Below are positions 56,823 through 64,000 of a stretch of 64,000 nt of DNA, in pieces (positions within the stretch are counted from its first letter, which is position 1; each line of letters opens with the position of its first letter). Where the stretch lies: contig JADJXY010000002.1 of NCBI GenBank assembly GCA_016720065.1, positions 2,927,001-2,991,000 of the forward strand. The letters are read 5' to 3'. The DNA comes from Betaproteobacteria bacterium (GTDB taxonomy: Bacteria; Pseudomonadota; Gammaproteobacteria; Burkholderiales; Rhodocyclaceae). The notes under the pieces were generated by a model. The model saw only the letters and a list, made by a program, of their open reading frames with translations, was not told the origin of the DNA and searched no databases. The translations under genes were made by a program, and so were the position numbers.

Positions 56823-58922
56823 TCAGACCGCCGGATTCGGCGCGTCCAGCACCAATTCCCGGGGCTGCGGACCGTTCTGGAGAAGCGCCTGCACCTGCTC
56901 CCGCACCAGGGGACGGTGGAAAAGGTAGCCCTGGCCGACCCGTCCGCCCATGGCCACCAGGGCCTTGGCCTGACGGGAGGTCTCGATGCCTTCGATGACC
57001 ACTTCCATGCCCAGGCCGCCGGCCATGCCCAGGACGGCCCGTACGATGGCTTCCGAATTGGCGTCGCCGGGAATGCGATTGACGAAGCTGCGGTCGATCT
57101 TGAGGTTGGCGATGGGGAATTTGGTCAGATAGGTGAGGGACGAATAACCGGTGCCGAAATCGTCCAGGGACCATTCGATCCCGGCGCCCGCCAGGCGATG
57201 CAGCATCGACTTGGAGATGCGCTTTTCGTTGAGGATCAGACTTTCGGTGATTTCGAGTTCCAGGCGGGGGCGCGGACGCCCCGCGGTGGCGAGGGCCGCC
57301 ACCAGGTCGTCGACGAAGCCTTCTTCGTCCAGTTGGCGACCCGAAACGTTGATGGCCAGGCGCGGGGGGTCCAGACCGGCGTCGCGCCACACGGCCCAGT
57401 CCTGGCAGGCGCGATTCATGATCTGGCGCCCCAGGGCGACGATGAGACCCGAATCCTCCGCCACCTGGATGAAGTGCCCCGGGGGCAGTACTCCCCGCTC
57501 GGGATGCTGCCAGCGCACCAGGGCCTCGAGGCCGACGATCTTGCCGCTCAGGATTTCCACCTGGGGCTGGTACATGAGGAAAAACTCTTCCTGCTCGATG
57601 CCGCGGCGCAGGTCGCTTTCCAGGGCCAGGCGGCGGTTGGCGTGGTCGAGCAGGTCCGAGGTGTAGATGCAGTAGTCGTTCTTGCCCGCCGCCTTGGCCT
57701 GGTACATGGCGATGTCGGCGAAGCGCAGCAGATCGGCAAGATCGACGGTCTGTTCCGGAAATAGCGCGATGCCCGCGCTGACCCCGATGTGGAGCGTGTG
57801 CTCGCCCAGGGGGTAGGGTTCCGCCAGTTTGTCGATCAGTTTGGTCACCACCTCCACCGCGTCCCGCAAGGCGCGGATGTTTTCCAGGATGACGGTGAAT
57901 TCGTCTCCCCCCAGGCGACAGACCAGGTCGCCCTTGCGCACCAGGGTCGCGAAACGTACCCCTACGGCATGCAGAAGTTGATCGCCCACCTGATGCCCCA
58001 GGGTGTCGTTCACCACCTTGAAGTCGTCCAGGTCCAGGTAGACCAGGGCGATGTTGCTCTTGAGGCGCCGGGCACGCTCCGCTGCCCGGGGCAGTTCCTT
58101 GTGGAAGTAGACGCGGTTGGCCAGGCCGGTGACTGAATCGTAGTGGGCCAGATGGTCGAGAAGTTTTTCGGTGCGCGCCCGTTCCCGCAGTTCGTTGTCC
58201 AGGTGGGCGGTCTTCTGCTGCAAGGAATCCAGCATGTCGTTGAAGGTCCGCGCCAGATCGGCAATTTCCTGGGGGCCTGTGAGACTGGCCCGCTTGTCCA
58301 GGTCCGGCCTGCCCGAAAGCTCACTAGCCAGGGCAGCGAGGTCCGCGATGGGTCGGGCCAGCCACTCCCCGGCCTTGGCCAGGGCGGCCCGCATGGCGAC
58401 GATGGCCAGGAGGGTCAGGACCGCCAGACTGCCCAACAGGATGAACAGGTAGCGATACAGCGTGCCGAAGGCGACGTCGACATAAAGGATGCCGGAAAAC
58501 CCCTTGCGCCCTTCGATCAGCCGTGCAACGCGCAGGGAGTCCAGACCCACGTGGCGCTCGCTGGGCAGGGGCGCCTCGATCGGAAGCGCCGTGTCGCCCG
58601 CGGAGGGGCGGCGCAGGACCGCCAGGGGCTCTCCGTTCCGCCCATACACCGCAGCCACGCGCAGATCCCGCATTTCTCCCCAGCGCTGCAGCACCCCCTC
58701 GAGGGGCTGGGGATGATCGGACTCGGCCGCGGCCACCAGGAGTTCGCCCAGGCTTCCGACCTGCTCCTCGAAGCTGTCCACCTGGACGCTGCGCAGGTAG
58801 TAGAAGGCAAAACCGGCCACCGCCACGGCAGCCAGCAGAACCACGGTCACCACCGCCGGGAAGGCCATGCCGACGATCTGCGCCGGAATCGAGACCGGCG
58901 GCGATTGATCGCGGGGCTTCAC
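56823..58922 (-). CDS. Membrane GGDEF-EAL cyclic-di-GMP enzyme
   Basis: 699 residues from a GTG at 58922. It has two membrane segments (VTVVLLAAVAVAGFAFYYL; LFILLGSLAVLTLLAIVAM) around a periplasmic domain, then HAMP, GGDEF and EAL domains. GGDEF is intact (CRLGGDEFTVILE) with I-site RKGD. The EAL domain keeps its metal and catalytic residues: LEALVRW, INVSGRQ, SLDDFGTGYSS, LKIDRSFV and IEGIET. Both synthesis and hydrolysis of cyclic-di-GMP are possible. The frame is open to 59093, but the extra N-terminal residues are Pro/Gly/Ser-rich and do not look coding. Confidence 0.9.
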   Translation of the reverse strand: MKPRDQSPPVSIPAQIVGMAFPAVVTVVLLAAVAVAGFAFYYLRSVQVDSFEEQVGSLGELLVAAAESDHPQPLEGVLQRWGEMRDLRVAAVYGRNGEPLAVLRRPSAGDTALPIEAPLPSERHVGLDSLRVARLIEGRKGFSGILYVDVAFGTLYRYLFILLGSLAVLTLLAIVAMRAALAKAGEWLARPIADLAALASELSGRPDLDKRASLTGPQEIADLARTFNDMLDSLQQKTAHLDNELRERARTEKLLDHLAHYDSVTGLANRVYFHKELPRAAERARRLKSNIALVYLDLDDFKVVNDTLGHQVGDQLLHAVGVRFATLVRKGDLVCRLGGDEFTVILENIRALRDAVEVVTKLIDKLAEPYPLGEHTLHIGVSAGIALFPEQTVDLADLLRFADIAMYQAKAAGKNDYCIYTSDLLDHANRRLALESDLRRGIEQEEFFLMYQPQVEILSGKIVGLEALVRWQHPERGVLPPGHFIQVAEDSGLIVALGRQIMNRACQDWAVWRDAGLDPPRLAINVSGRQLDEEGFVDDLVAALATAGRPRPRLELEITESLILNEKRISKSMLHRLAGAGIEWSLDDFGTGYSSLTYLTKFPIANLKIDRSFVNRIPGDANSEAIVRAVLGMAGGLGMEVVIEGIETSRQAKALVAMGGRVGQGYLFHRPLVREQVQALLQNGPQPRELVLDAPNPAV

Positions 58923-59248
58923 GCAGGTCCCCGGTCGGCCCGGGAGCAGGGCACCGAGGAATCCAGGCGTGCGGTGCGGCGGGGATGAAGCCCCAAGCCC
59001 GCGGGGAAAAAGCCCCTGCCGGGAGGAATATGACGCGTCGTCATCTTGTATTGTCCCCTGGCTCCCGCAGCCTGCCCGCTGCGGAATGTCCAAGCTGTCA
59101 TGCCATTTGTTGTTGTACCGGCAGCATACACCCGGTGGGGCGGCAAGACACGGGCGCCCTCATGGTTTTCCCGCTTTTGGCGGTCCGGACTCTGGGCGTT
59201 CCCTGAAATCCAGGCTCGTCGTGCAGGCCACGGGGGCTGCGCGGGCCC
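58923..59248. other. Gene-free stretch upstream of the GGDEF-EAL gene
   Basis: About 326 bases holding the leader of the GGDEF-EAL gene and the end of the NlpC/P60 unit. An AT-rich patch near 59100-59120 (TGCCATTTGTTGTTG) may hold a promoter, but no clear sites were found. Confidence 0.3.
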
Positions 59249-59773
59249 TCAGTCGAAGTAGCTGCGCGCCGCCTCGTAGCGCTGGGCGTAGTAACGGTCG
59301 CTCATGCGGTCCACGCGCACGCGGCCGTTGCGGGCCGGGGCATGGACGAAGCGACCATCGCCGATATAGATGCCGACGTGGGAACGGGGGCGGTTGAGGG
59401 TGTTGAAGAACACCAGGTCGCCCGGCTTGAGGGCTTCGCGCTCGACGGCCCGGCCCCCCTCGGCGATGTCGGCGGCGCTGCCGGTCACCCGCAGGCCGGC
59501 GGCCCGGTCGTAGACGTAGCTCACCATGCCGCTGCAATCGAGGCCGGCGTCCGGATTCTTGCCGCCAAAGCGGTAGCCGGTGTCGATCAGCCCCAGGGCG
59601 AAGAGCACCACGTCGGAGCCCCGATCGGCCTGCCGGGCGGGGGCGAGGGCGGTGGGTCCGGGGTCCGGACTGCGGGCTGCTTCGGGGGGGGCGGTACCGC
59701 AGGCGGTCAAGGCTGCCGCCACAATCAGGCCGGACAGACTTGGGCGCAAAGGGCCGCACTGAAGTGAAGGCAT
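59249..59773 (-). CDS. NlpC/P60 cell-wall peptidase lipoprotein
   Basis: 174 residues. A lipoprotein signal ends in the lipobox LTAC. The NlpC/P60 catalytic Cys is in LDCSGMVSYVYD, the catalytic His in HVGIYIGDGRF, and the third polar residue is the His of FVHAP. These enzymes cut peptide bonds in murein stem peptides, often D-Glu to diaminopimelate, in the periplasm. A mapped role in septal or lateral wall remodelling cannot be given. Confidence 0.9.
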   Translation of the reverse strand: MPSLQCGPLRPSLSGLIVAAALTACGTAPPEAARSPDPGPTALAPARQADRGSDVVLFALGLIDTGYRFGGKNPDAGLDCSGMVSYVYDRAAGLRVTGSAADIAEGGRAVEREALKPGDLVFFNTLNRPRSHVGIYIGDGRFVHAPARNGRVRVDRMSDRYYAQRYEAARSYFD

Positions 59774-59840
59774 TTTCTAGAAAACACACGTAATGCCCCG
59801 TTTTATATGAAAATTTCTTCTAAATCAAGCCGGCCTGAAA

Positions 59841-60677
59841 TTACAGGCGTGTGCAGAGCTGCGCGAATCCCGGATACGCGGCGGGGGTCAGCGCCACCTT
59901 GCGGGCCGCCCCCTTCTGGGATTCGCCCCGTACCAGGGCATCGACGAAGGCGTCCCGGTCGCTGACCCAGTTGCCGCCGAGGAAGGTGACGCCGCGGGCG
60001 AAGAGGGCGTCCGGCAGGCAGCCGGCGGAGGGGCCGATGAGGGCCAGGCGGCGGGCGTTGCGGCAGTGGCCGAGCATGACGTCGAGGGTGTCGTTCAGGA
60101 GGACGGTGCTGGTGGAGAGCACTTTGCTGCAGGCGGCGAGTTCGGAGGCGTCCAGGGTCACCCGGTAACCGTCCTTGTCGCCGGCCAGGTCTGCCCGCAG
60201 TTCGACCACTGTGAGGGAGGCGCCGCTTTCCAGCACCCGGCCGAGCAGGGGCTTGAAGAAGCCGATCATGCCAATGCGCTCCCCCGCCTGGGGGTCCAGT
60301 TCGCCGATGGAATCGGCACTCACCGGCGGCACATAGTCGGCCCGGTCGAAGAGGCAGCGGGTGAGGGCGTTGGCGGCGGCGAAGCCGAGGGTCTTGTCGA
60401 GCCCCGTGCCGGTGGCGTAGCGGCGGGCCAGGGCGAGCGGATCGCTGCCGGCCAGACCGAGGCCGTCGCCGGCGGCACGCAGGCGGGCCAGGGTGTCGTC
60501 CAGCAGCACGTAGGAGAGGCCGATGGCGCCGTCGTCCAGCTCCAGGGCGCAGAACTCGCCGCGGTTGTCGAGGTTGGCACCGGGGTCCGGCGGAAGATGC
60601 AGGGCACGGATGCGGGGGAGAGGCCCTTGCGCGGCGAACTGTTCCAGTTGGGCAAGGGTGTCGGCGGCGAAGCTCAT
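59841..60677 (-). CDS. DUF364/DUF4213 putative heavy-metal-chelation-type protein
   Basis: 278 residues with an N-terminal enolase-like DUF4213 part and a C-terminal Rossmann-like DUF364 part (ERIGMIGFFKPLLGRVLE; LIGPSAGCLPDALFARGVTF; LGGNWVSDRDAFVDALV). Proteins of this family are thought to bind metals or tetrapyrrole-like ligands but none here is proven. It overlaps the upstream VWA gene by ATGA, so it belongs to the AAA-VWA operon. Confidence 0.75.
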   Translation of the reverse strand: MSFAADTLAQLEQFAAQGPLPRIRALHLPPDPGANLDNRGEFCALELDDGAIGLSYVLLDDTLARLRAAGDGLGLAGSDPLALARRYATGTGLDKTLGFAAANALTRCLFDRADYVPPVSADSIGELDPQAGERIGMIGFFKPLLGRVLESGASLTVVELRADLAGDKDGYRVTLDASELAACSKVLSTSTVLLNDTLDVMLGHCRNARRLALIGPSAGCLPDALFARGVTFLGGNWVSDRDAFVDALVRGESQKGAARKVALTPAAYPGFAQLCTRL

Positions 60678-62251
60678 GAGGAATCCTTGGGTTTGTACTC
60701 GCCCCGGTGCAGGGCCGCGCGGACGGCCTCCGACGCAGTCTCGGCGGAAACGGTGCCGGCCTTGTTCTCCGGGGAGCGCAGGGCGCCGGGGAAGTACATG
60801 GCGGTGAGGCTCTTGGAATGGACCGGGGAGCCCACATCGGAATTGCCGTAGCGGCGCCAGTCGCGGACCCAGTAGATGTTGTCGGCGACTTCCAGGAGGC
60901 CGATGGTCTCCCGGTCGCCGATGAGGATGCCCTGCACGCGCAGCCCGAGATCGGCCTTGCAGGCGTCCAGCCGGGCCGCCACCTCGCCGGTGGCGCCGAA
61001 CTCGCCGTCGGAGGCGATGAGCAGGTCGGCCAGTTGCCAGCGAGTGTCTTCCAGCTTGGCGATGGCCTTTTCCAGGGGGCCGCAGATGTCGGTGCCGCCG
61101 CGGAAGGCCTGGCCGAGGAAGCGCATCAGGCGCTCGATGCCGCCGGCGTCCACCGCCAGCTCCAGTTCCACGACTTCATCGGGGCCGCCGAAGGCGAAGA
61201 CGTGGCAGGCCCGCTTCTGGGAGTGGGCGGTGCGCACCGCCTCCAGCACCGTGGCCTTGGCCACCGCCTCGGCGCCCCCCTGCATGGAGCCGGAGGTATC
61301 GACGCAGATGAGGATCGGCCCCATCTCCAGGCGCTTGTCGGGCTGGGGTTCCGGGTTGGGGCGCCAGACCAGGGCTTCGTGGAAGAGCACTTCCTGCATG
61401 CGGTCGTCGTCTTCGTAGCAGAGCAGGGTACGTTCGGCGCGGCGGGCGTGCCATACCAGGCGCAGGCGCGGGTGGCCGAGGAGGACCGATTCCGCCGGCA
61501 GCATACGGGCGATGCGGTCGGAGCGGACGATGGCCCGCGTCTCGCCGGGCAGGTCGGGCACCCGCACGGTGCGGCTCTCCGGACGCTGGGCGATGGCCTG
61601 TTCCATGACCTGGACGGTGGCCTGGCTGGCCTCGTCCAGCATGTCGATCTGGCGGGCGCGGCCGAGGCGGCGAATGATGGCGGCCAGCTCCGGCAGGCGC
61701 TCCAGGAGTTTGCGGATGCGCATCACGTCCTGCCAGCCTTCGGAGCGCAAGAGGCCGCGGATGAGATCCCAGCGGGTGTGCTTGCCGCCATCCGGCAACA
61801 GGCCGAAGACCTCCTTCAGCTCGTCCATTTCGTCGCAACGTTCCTGCCAGTCCGCGGCGAAGGCGGCGAGGGCCGTGGCGCGGGCTTCTGCCGCCGTGGA
61901 GCCGCGATCCTGGTAATCGACGATGAAGTCGAGGTGGAAGAGGAGGCTCATCAGCACCGTGTCGGCCAGTTCCTGCTGGCCCTCGCAGTAGCCGGCCAGT
62001 TCCAGGTCGGCCATGGTGGCGGCCAGACTGCCCACCAGGTCGGGGCCTGGCCAGGGCCAGTCGGCGGCCGGCGGCAGGACGCCGTCCATCAGGGCGCGGC
62101 GCAGGCCGGCGAGCGCCTCGAGGCGCGGTTCGAGGGTGCCTTCGGCATTGGTCAGGCCGCCCAGCCAGAGGTTGCGCGCCAGGGCGTCGAGAGCCGCGAG
62201 GCGCGCCTCCTGGGCTTCGAACAGGAGGGGGCGGGCGGCTTCCGGTTTCAC
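60674..62251 (-). CDS. ViaA-like von Willebrand A domain protein
   Basis: 525 residues from a GTG that overlaps the stop of the AAA gene (GTGA). The C-terminal VWA domain has the MIDAS motif DTSGSMQGG, then FRGGTDICGPLEKAIAKL and a final DGEFGATGEV. The helical N-terminus (LAALDALARNLWLGG) fits ViaA. In E. coli, ViaA partners with the hexameric AAA protein RavA and affects Fe-S/respiratory enzymes and aminoglycoside sensitivity. The preceding AAA gene makes this pairing very likely. Confidence 0.85.
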   Translation of the reverse strand: MKPEAARPLLFEAQEARLAALDALARNLWLGGLTNAEGTLEPRLEALAGLRRALMDGVLPPAADWPWPGPDLVGSLAATMADLELAGYCEGQQELADTVLMSLLFHLDFIVDYQDRGSTAAEARATALAAFAADWQERCDEMDELKEVFGLLPDGGKHTRWDLIRGLLRSEGWQDVMRIRKLLERLPELAAIIRRLGRARQIDMLDEASQATVQVMEQAIAQRPESRTVRVPDLPGETRAIVRSDRIARMLPAESVLLGHPRLRLVWHARRAERTLLCYEDDDRMQEVLFHEALVWRPNPEPQPDKRLEMGPILICVDTSGSMQGGAEAVAKATVLEAVRTAHSQKRACHVFAFGGPDEVVELELAVDAGGIERLMRFLGQAFRGGTDICGPLEKAIAKLEDTRWQLADLLIASDGEFGATGEVAARLDACKADLGLRVQGILIGDRETIGLLEVADNIYWVRDWRRYGNSDVGSPVHSKSLTAMYFPGALRSPENKAGTVSAETASEAVRAALHRGEYKPKDSS

Positions 62252-63666
62252 GGGGTGTCGAGGGGTTCGACAGCGACTGGCTCGGGTGTCTGGCCGTCGT
62301 CCTCGGGCAGTCGTGGCAGAGACTCGAAGCCAACGCGGGCGGCCAGGGCCCGCTCCCGTAGCCCGGCGATGGCTTCGGCGGTGGCGGCGAGATGGCCGTC
62401 CACCCGCTCGGCCAGGGCGTCGTCCAGCCACAGGCTGCCGGCCCGGTAGGCGGCCAGGTCGCCGCGCTGGGCGGCGAGTTCGGCGACATAGGTGGCGATG
62501 CGGGCCAGGAGATCGTCGATCTGGGCGGTACGGGCGCCGATGTGGCAGGCGCCGTAGCGGCGCTTGCGGGCGTAGGTCATGCGCAGGGCCGCGGAACCGC
62601 CCTTGGCGTCGCCGATCTGGTCGGCCACTTGCTCGGCGGAGAAGCGCAGGCGGCCGGATTCGTCGTAGTCGAGGTCATTGGCCTGGAGTTCGGCGTCGAG
62701 CTGGGCCTGGAAGGCCTCCACCACCCGGGTCAGGCGCGGGGGCGAGAAGGCCTCGCGCACGCCGAGGCGGTTCTGCAACCAGGCGGCGACGTTTTCCTGG
62801 CGGGGGGCGTCGGGGGCCGTGATCCAGGGCAGCAGGAGCAAGTCCCACAGGCCGACGGCAGCGCGACCTTCGCTCGCCGCGGCGACCCGCAGCAGGGCAA
62901 CGATTTTGACCCAGCGGCGGTCGGAGACGTAGACCTGATCCGCCACGAACTGGGCTCGCAGGTCGGCCAGGGTGGCGATGACGACTTCCGGCAAGGACAC
63001 CGCCGCCGCGGCGGCGGCCAGGGCGACGATGTCCTCGGCGGCCAGGGTGTCCTCCCGGGCCGGTGCCTTCCAGGCGGAGGCCGTATCGGTGCGCAGCAGG
63101 GCGGCAAAGGCGGCCGGGCTCACCGAATCGACCGGGATGCGGGTGAGGAAGCGGTCGAAGAAGGCCTCCGCCACTTCGTCCTCGGGCACCTCGTTGGTGG
63201 CACCGATGGCGGTGATGAGGGGGCAGCGCTGGCGGCCGGCGCCGTTGTCGAATTCCCGCTCGTTGAGCAGCGTCAGGAGGGCGTTGAGGATGGCGCTGTT
63301 GGCCTTGAACACCTCGTCGATGAAGGCCACCGAGGCGTCGGGCAGGAAGCCCGCCGTATGGCGCTCGTAGCGGTCTTCTTCCAGGGCCTTGATGGAGAGG
63401 GGGCCGAACAGTTCTTCGGGCACCGAGAAGCGGGTGAGCAGGCGTTCAAAATAGCGGGCGTCGCGGAAGATGGCGTGCAGGCGGCGAGCCAGCTCGCTCT
63501 TGGCGGTGCCCGGCGGGCCGATGAGCAGGCTGTGTTCGCCGGCCAGCGCCGTGAGCAGGCAGAGGCGAACGATGGGCCGGCGCTCGACGAGGCCGGCCTC
63601 CAGGATGCGCAGCAGGGCGGGGAGGCGGGAACGCAGGGTGGTCAGGGGGAGGGCGACTTGATCCAT
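62248..63666 (-). CDS. RavA-like MoxR-family AAA+ ATPase
   Basis: 472 residues. Walker A GPPGTAKSELARRL, the RavA-type TRFSVPEELFGPLSIKALEE segment, Walker B VAFIDEVFKANSAILN and sensor I ATNEVPE match RavA of E. coli (498 residues) in order. The C-terminal helical region (QIDDLLARIATYVAELAAQR) occupies the place of RavA's LARA-type domain but is not clearly the same. Coupled to the ViaA-like gene. MoxR ATPases typically remodel or insert metal into client enzymes. Confidence 0.88.
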   Translation of the reverse strand: MDQVALPLTTLRSRLPALLRILEAGLVERRPIVRLCLLTALAGEHSLLIGPPGTAKSELARRLHAIFRDARYFERLLTRFSVPEELFGPLSIKALEEDRYERHTAGFLPDASVAFIDEVFKANSAILNALLTLLNEREFDNGAGRQRCPLITAIGATNEVPEDEVAEAFFDRFLTRIPVDSVSPAAFAALLRTDTASAWKAPAREDTLAAEDIVALAAAAAAVSLPEVVIATLADLRAQFVADQVYVSDRRWVKIVALLRVAAASEGRAAVGLWDLLLLPWITAPDAPRQENVAAWLQNRLGVREAFSPPRLTRVVEAFQAQLDAELQANDLDYDESGRLRFSAEQVADQIGDAKGGSAALRMTYARKRRYGACHIGARTAQIDDLLARIATYVAELAAQRGDLAAYRAGSLWLDDALAERVDGHLAATAEAIAGLRERALAARVGFESLPRLPEDDGQTPEPVAVEPLDTP

Positions 63667-63738
63667 GGGGATATCCTACTGGCGAAGTCGGGATTAGGCT
63701 TTGATCGATCTGAAAGCCAGGGAAAGTCCCTCGGCTTT

Positions 63739-63999
63739 TTACCCACCGCCACGCTGGGTCGCCCTATCGACCGCCTCCACCAGGGCCCTGGCATCGGCGG
63801 CATTGCCCGCAAGAACGCTCACCACGACTTCCATGCGGGCGAGGTTCAGGGCACCGAGGCAGAGCGGCGCGATGGGGGTGAAGGCGAAGCGCAGGCGCGC
63901 CGCCTCGCCGGCTAACTCTGCCCAGCCTGCCCCCGCAATGACGGCACCGGGAAAGGCGGTACTGAGGGAAGAGACAAATTCGGCCGGCGTCGCGGTCAT
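63739..63999 (-). CDS. Hypothetical protein, 86 residues
   Basis: Starts at the ATG at 63999 at the very edge of the window, so an earlier start cannot be ruled out. MTATPAEFVSSLSTAFPGAV is followed by a small alpha/beta-looking sequence (LGALNLARMEVVVSVLAGNA). It lies 72 bases upstream of the RavA-like gene on the same strand and may belong to the operon. No family recognised. Confidence 0.5.
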   Translation of the reverse strand: MTATPAEFVSSLSTAFPGAVIAGAGWAELAGEAARLRFAFTPIAPLCLGALNLARMEVVVSVLAGNAADARALVEAVDRATQRGGG

Positions 64000-64000
64000 C

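Overview
The window looks like a piece of a high-GC betaproteobacterial chromosome, most likely Rhodocyclales. This rests on the gene set rather than a marker gene: a TorF-type porin, glnK and amtB in one unit; two BPSS1780-type membrane proteins ahead of nadD-rsfS-rlmH-maf; a DUF2782 protein; a second-type infA beside a cold-shock gene; and long-form leuA. Most of the sequence is core metabolism. Two mobile insertions interrupt it.

1-15 kb: a DpnI-like endonuclease, then metH on the minus strand behind an S-adenosylhomocysteine riboswitch, a BamE-like lipoprotein coupled to an MFS exporter, comM and ubiK. Divergent from these is a nitrogen unit (porin, glnK, amtB) with a near-consensus sigma-54 promoter and a perfect NtrC palindrome upstream. 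A phosphoesterase, a diguanylate cyclase, purU and thrH follow. 15-25 kb: an ABC-F protein, a hybrid histidine kinase with a THI5-like sensor domain, a divergent Lrp-type regulator and leuA, then cspA, infA and a compact mobA/DsrE/GcvH-like operon.

25.0-28.4 kb is an insertion that splits a host tRNA-Arg(CCG) gene in its anticodon arm. The 3' half lies at 24984-25028 and the 5' half at 28407-28448. A complete second tRNA-Arg(CCG) lies just inside one edge. The insertion carries a Fic protein and small unrecognised genes but no visible integrase. A cytochrome c5-like gene follows. 29.75-42.93 kb is the remnant of a Mu-like transposable phage with siphovirus-type tail genes. Paired transposase-site-like repeats stand in inverted orientation at its two ends. 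The tail module (minus strand) and head module (plus strand) meet head-to-head near 39.70 kb, and transposase, capsid, terminase and lysis genes are all absent.

42.9-64 kb returns to chromosome: rep helicase, a patch of three truncated gene remnants, polA back-to-back with a LOG-family gene, the nadD-rsfS-rlmH-maf run, a glycosyltransferase, a GGDEF protein convergent with a GGDEF-EAL protein, an NlpC/P60 lipoprotein, and a coupled RavA-like AAA / ViaA-like VWA / DUF364 operon reaching the window end.

About 20 single-base indels, nearly all in short homopolymer runs, break otherwise well-conserved genes (phosphoesterase, thrH, ABC-F, hybrid kinase, lrp, leuA, Fic, cytochrome, phage F, rep). 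They look more like consensus errors than true decay. Coordinates of those genes are therefore given as whole spans with the suspected indel positions.
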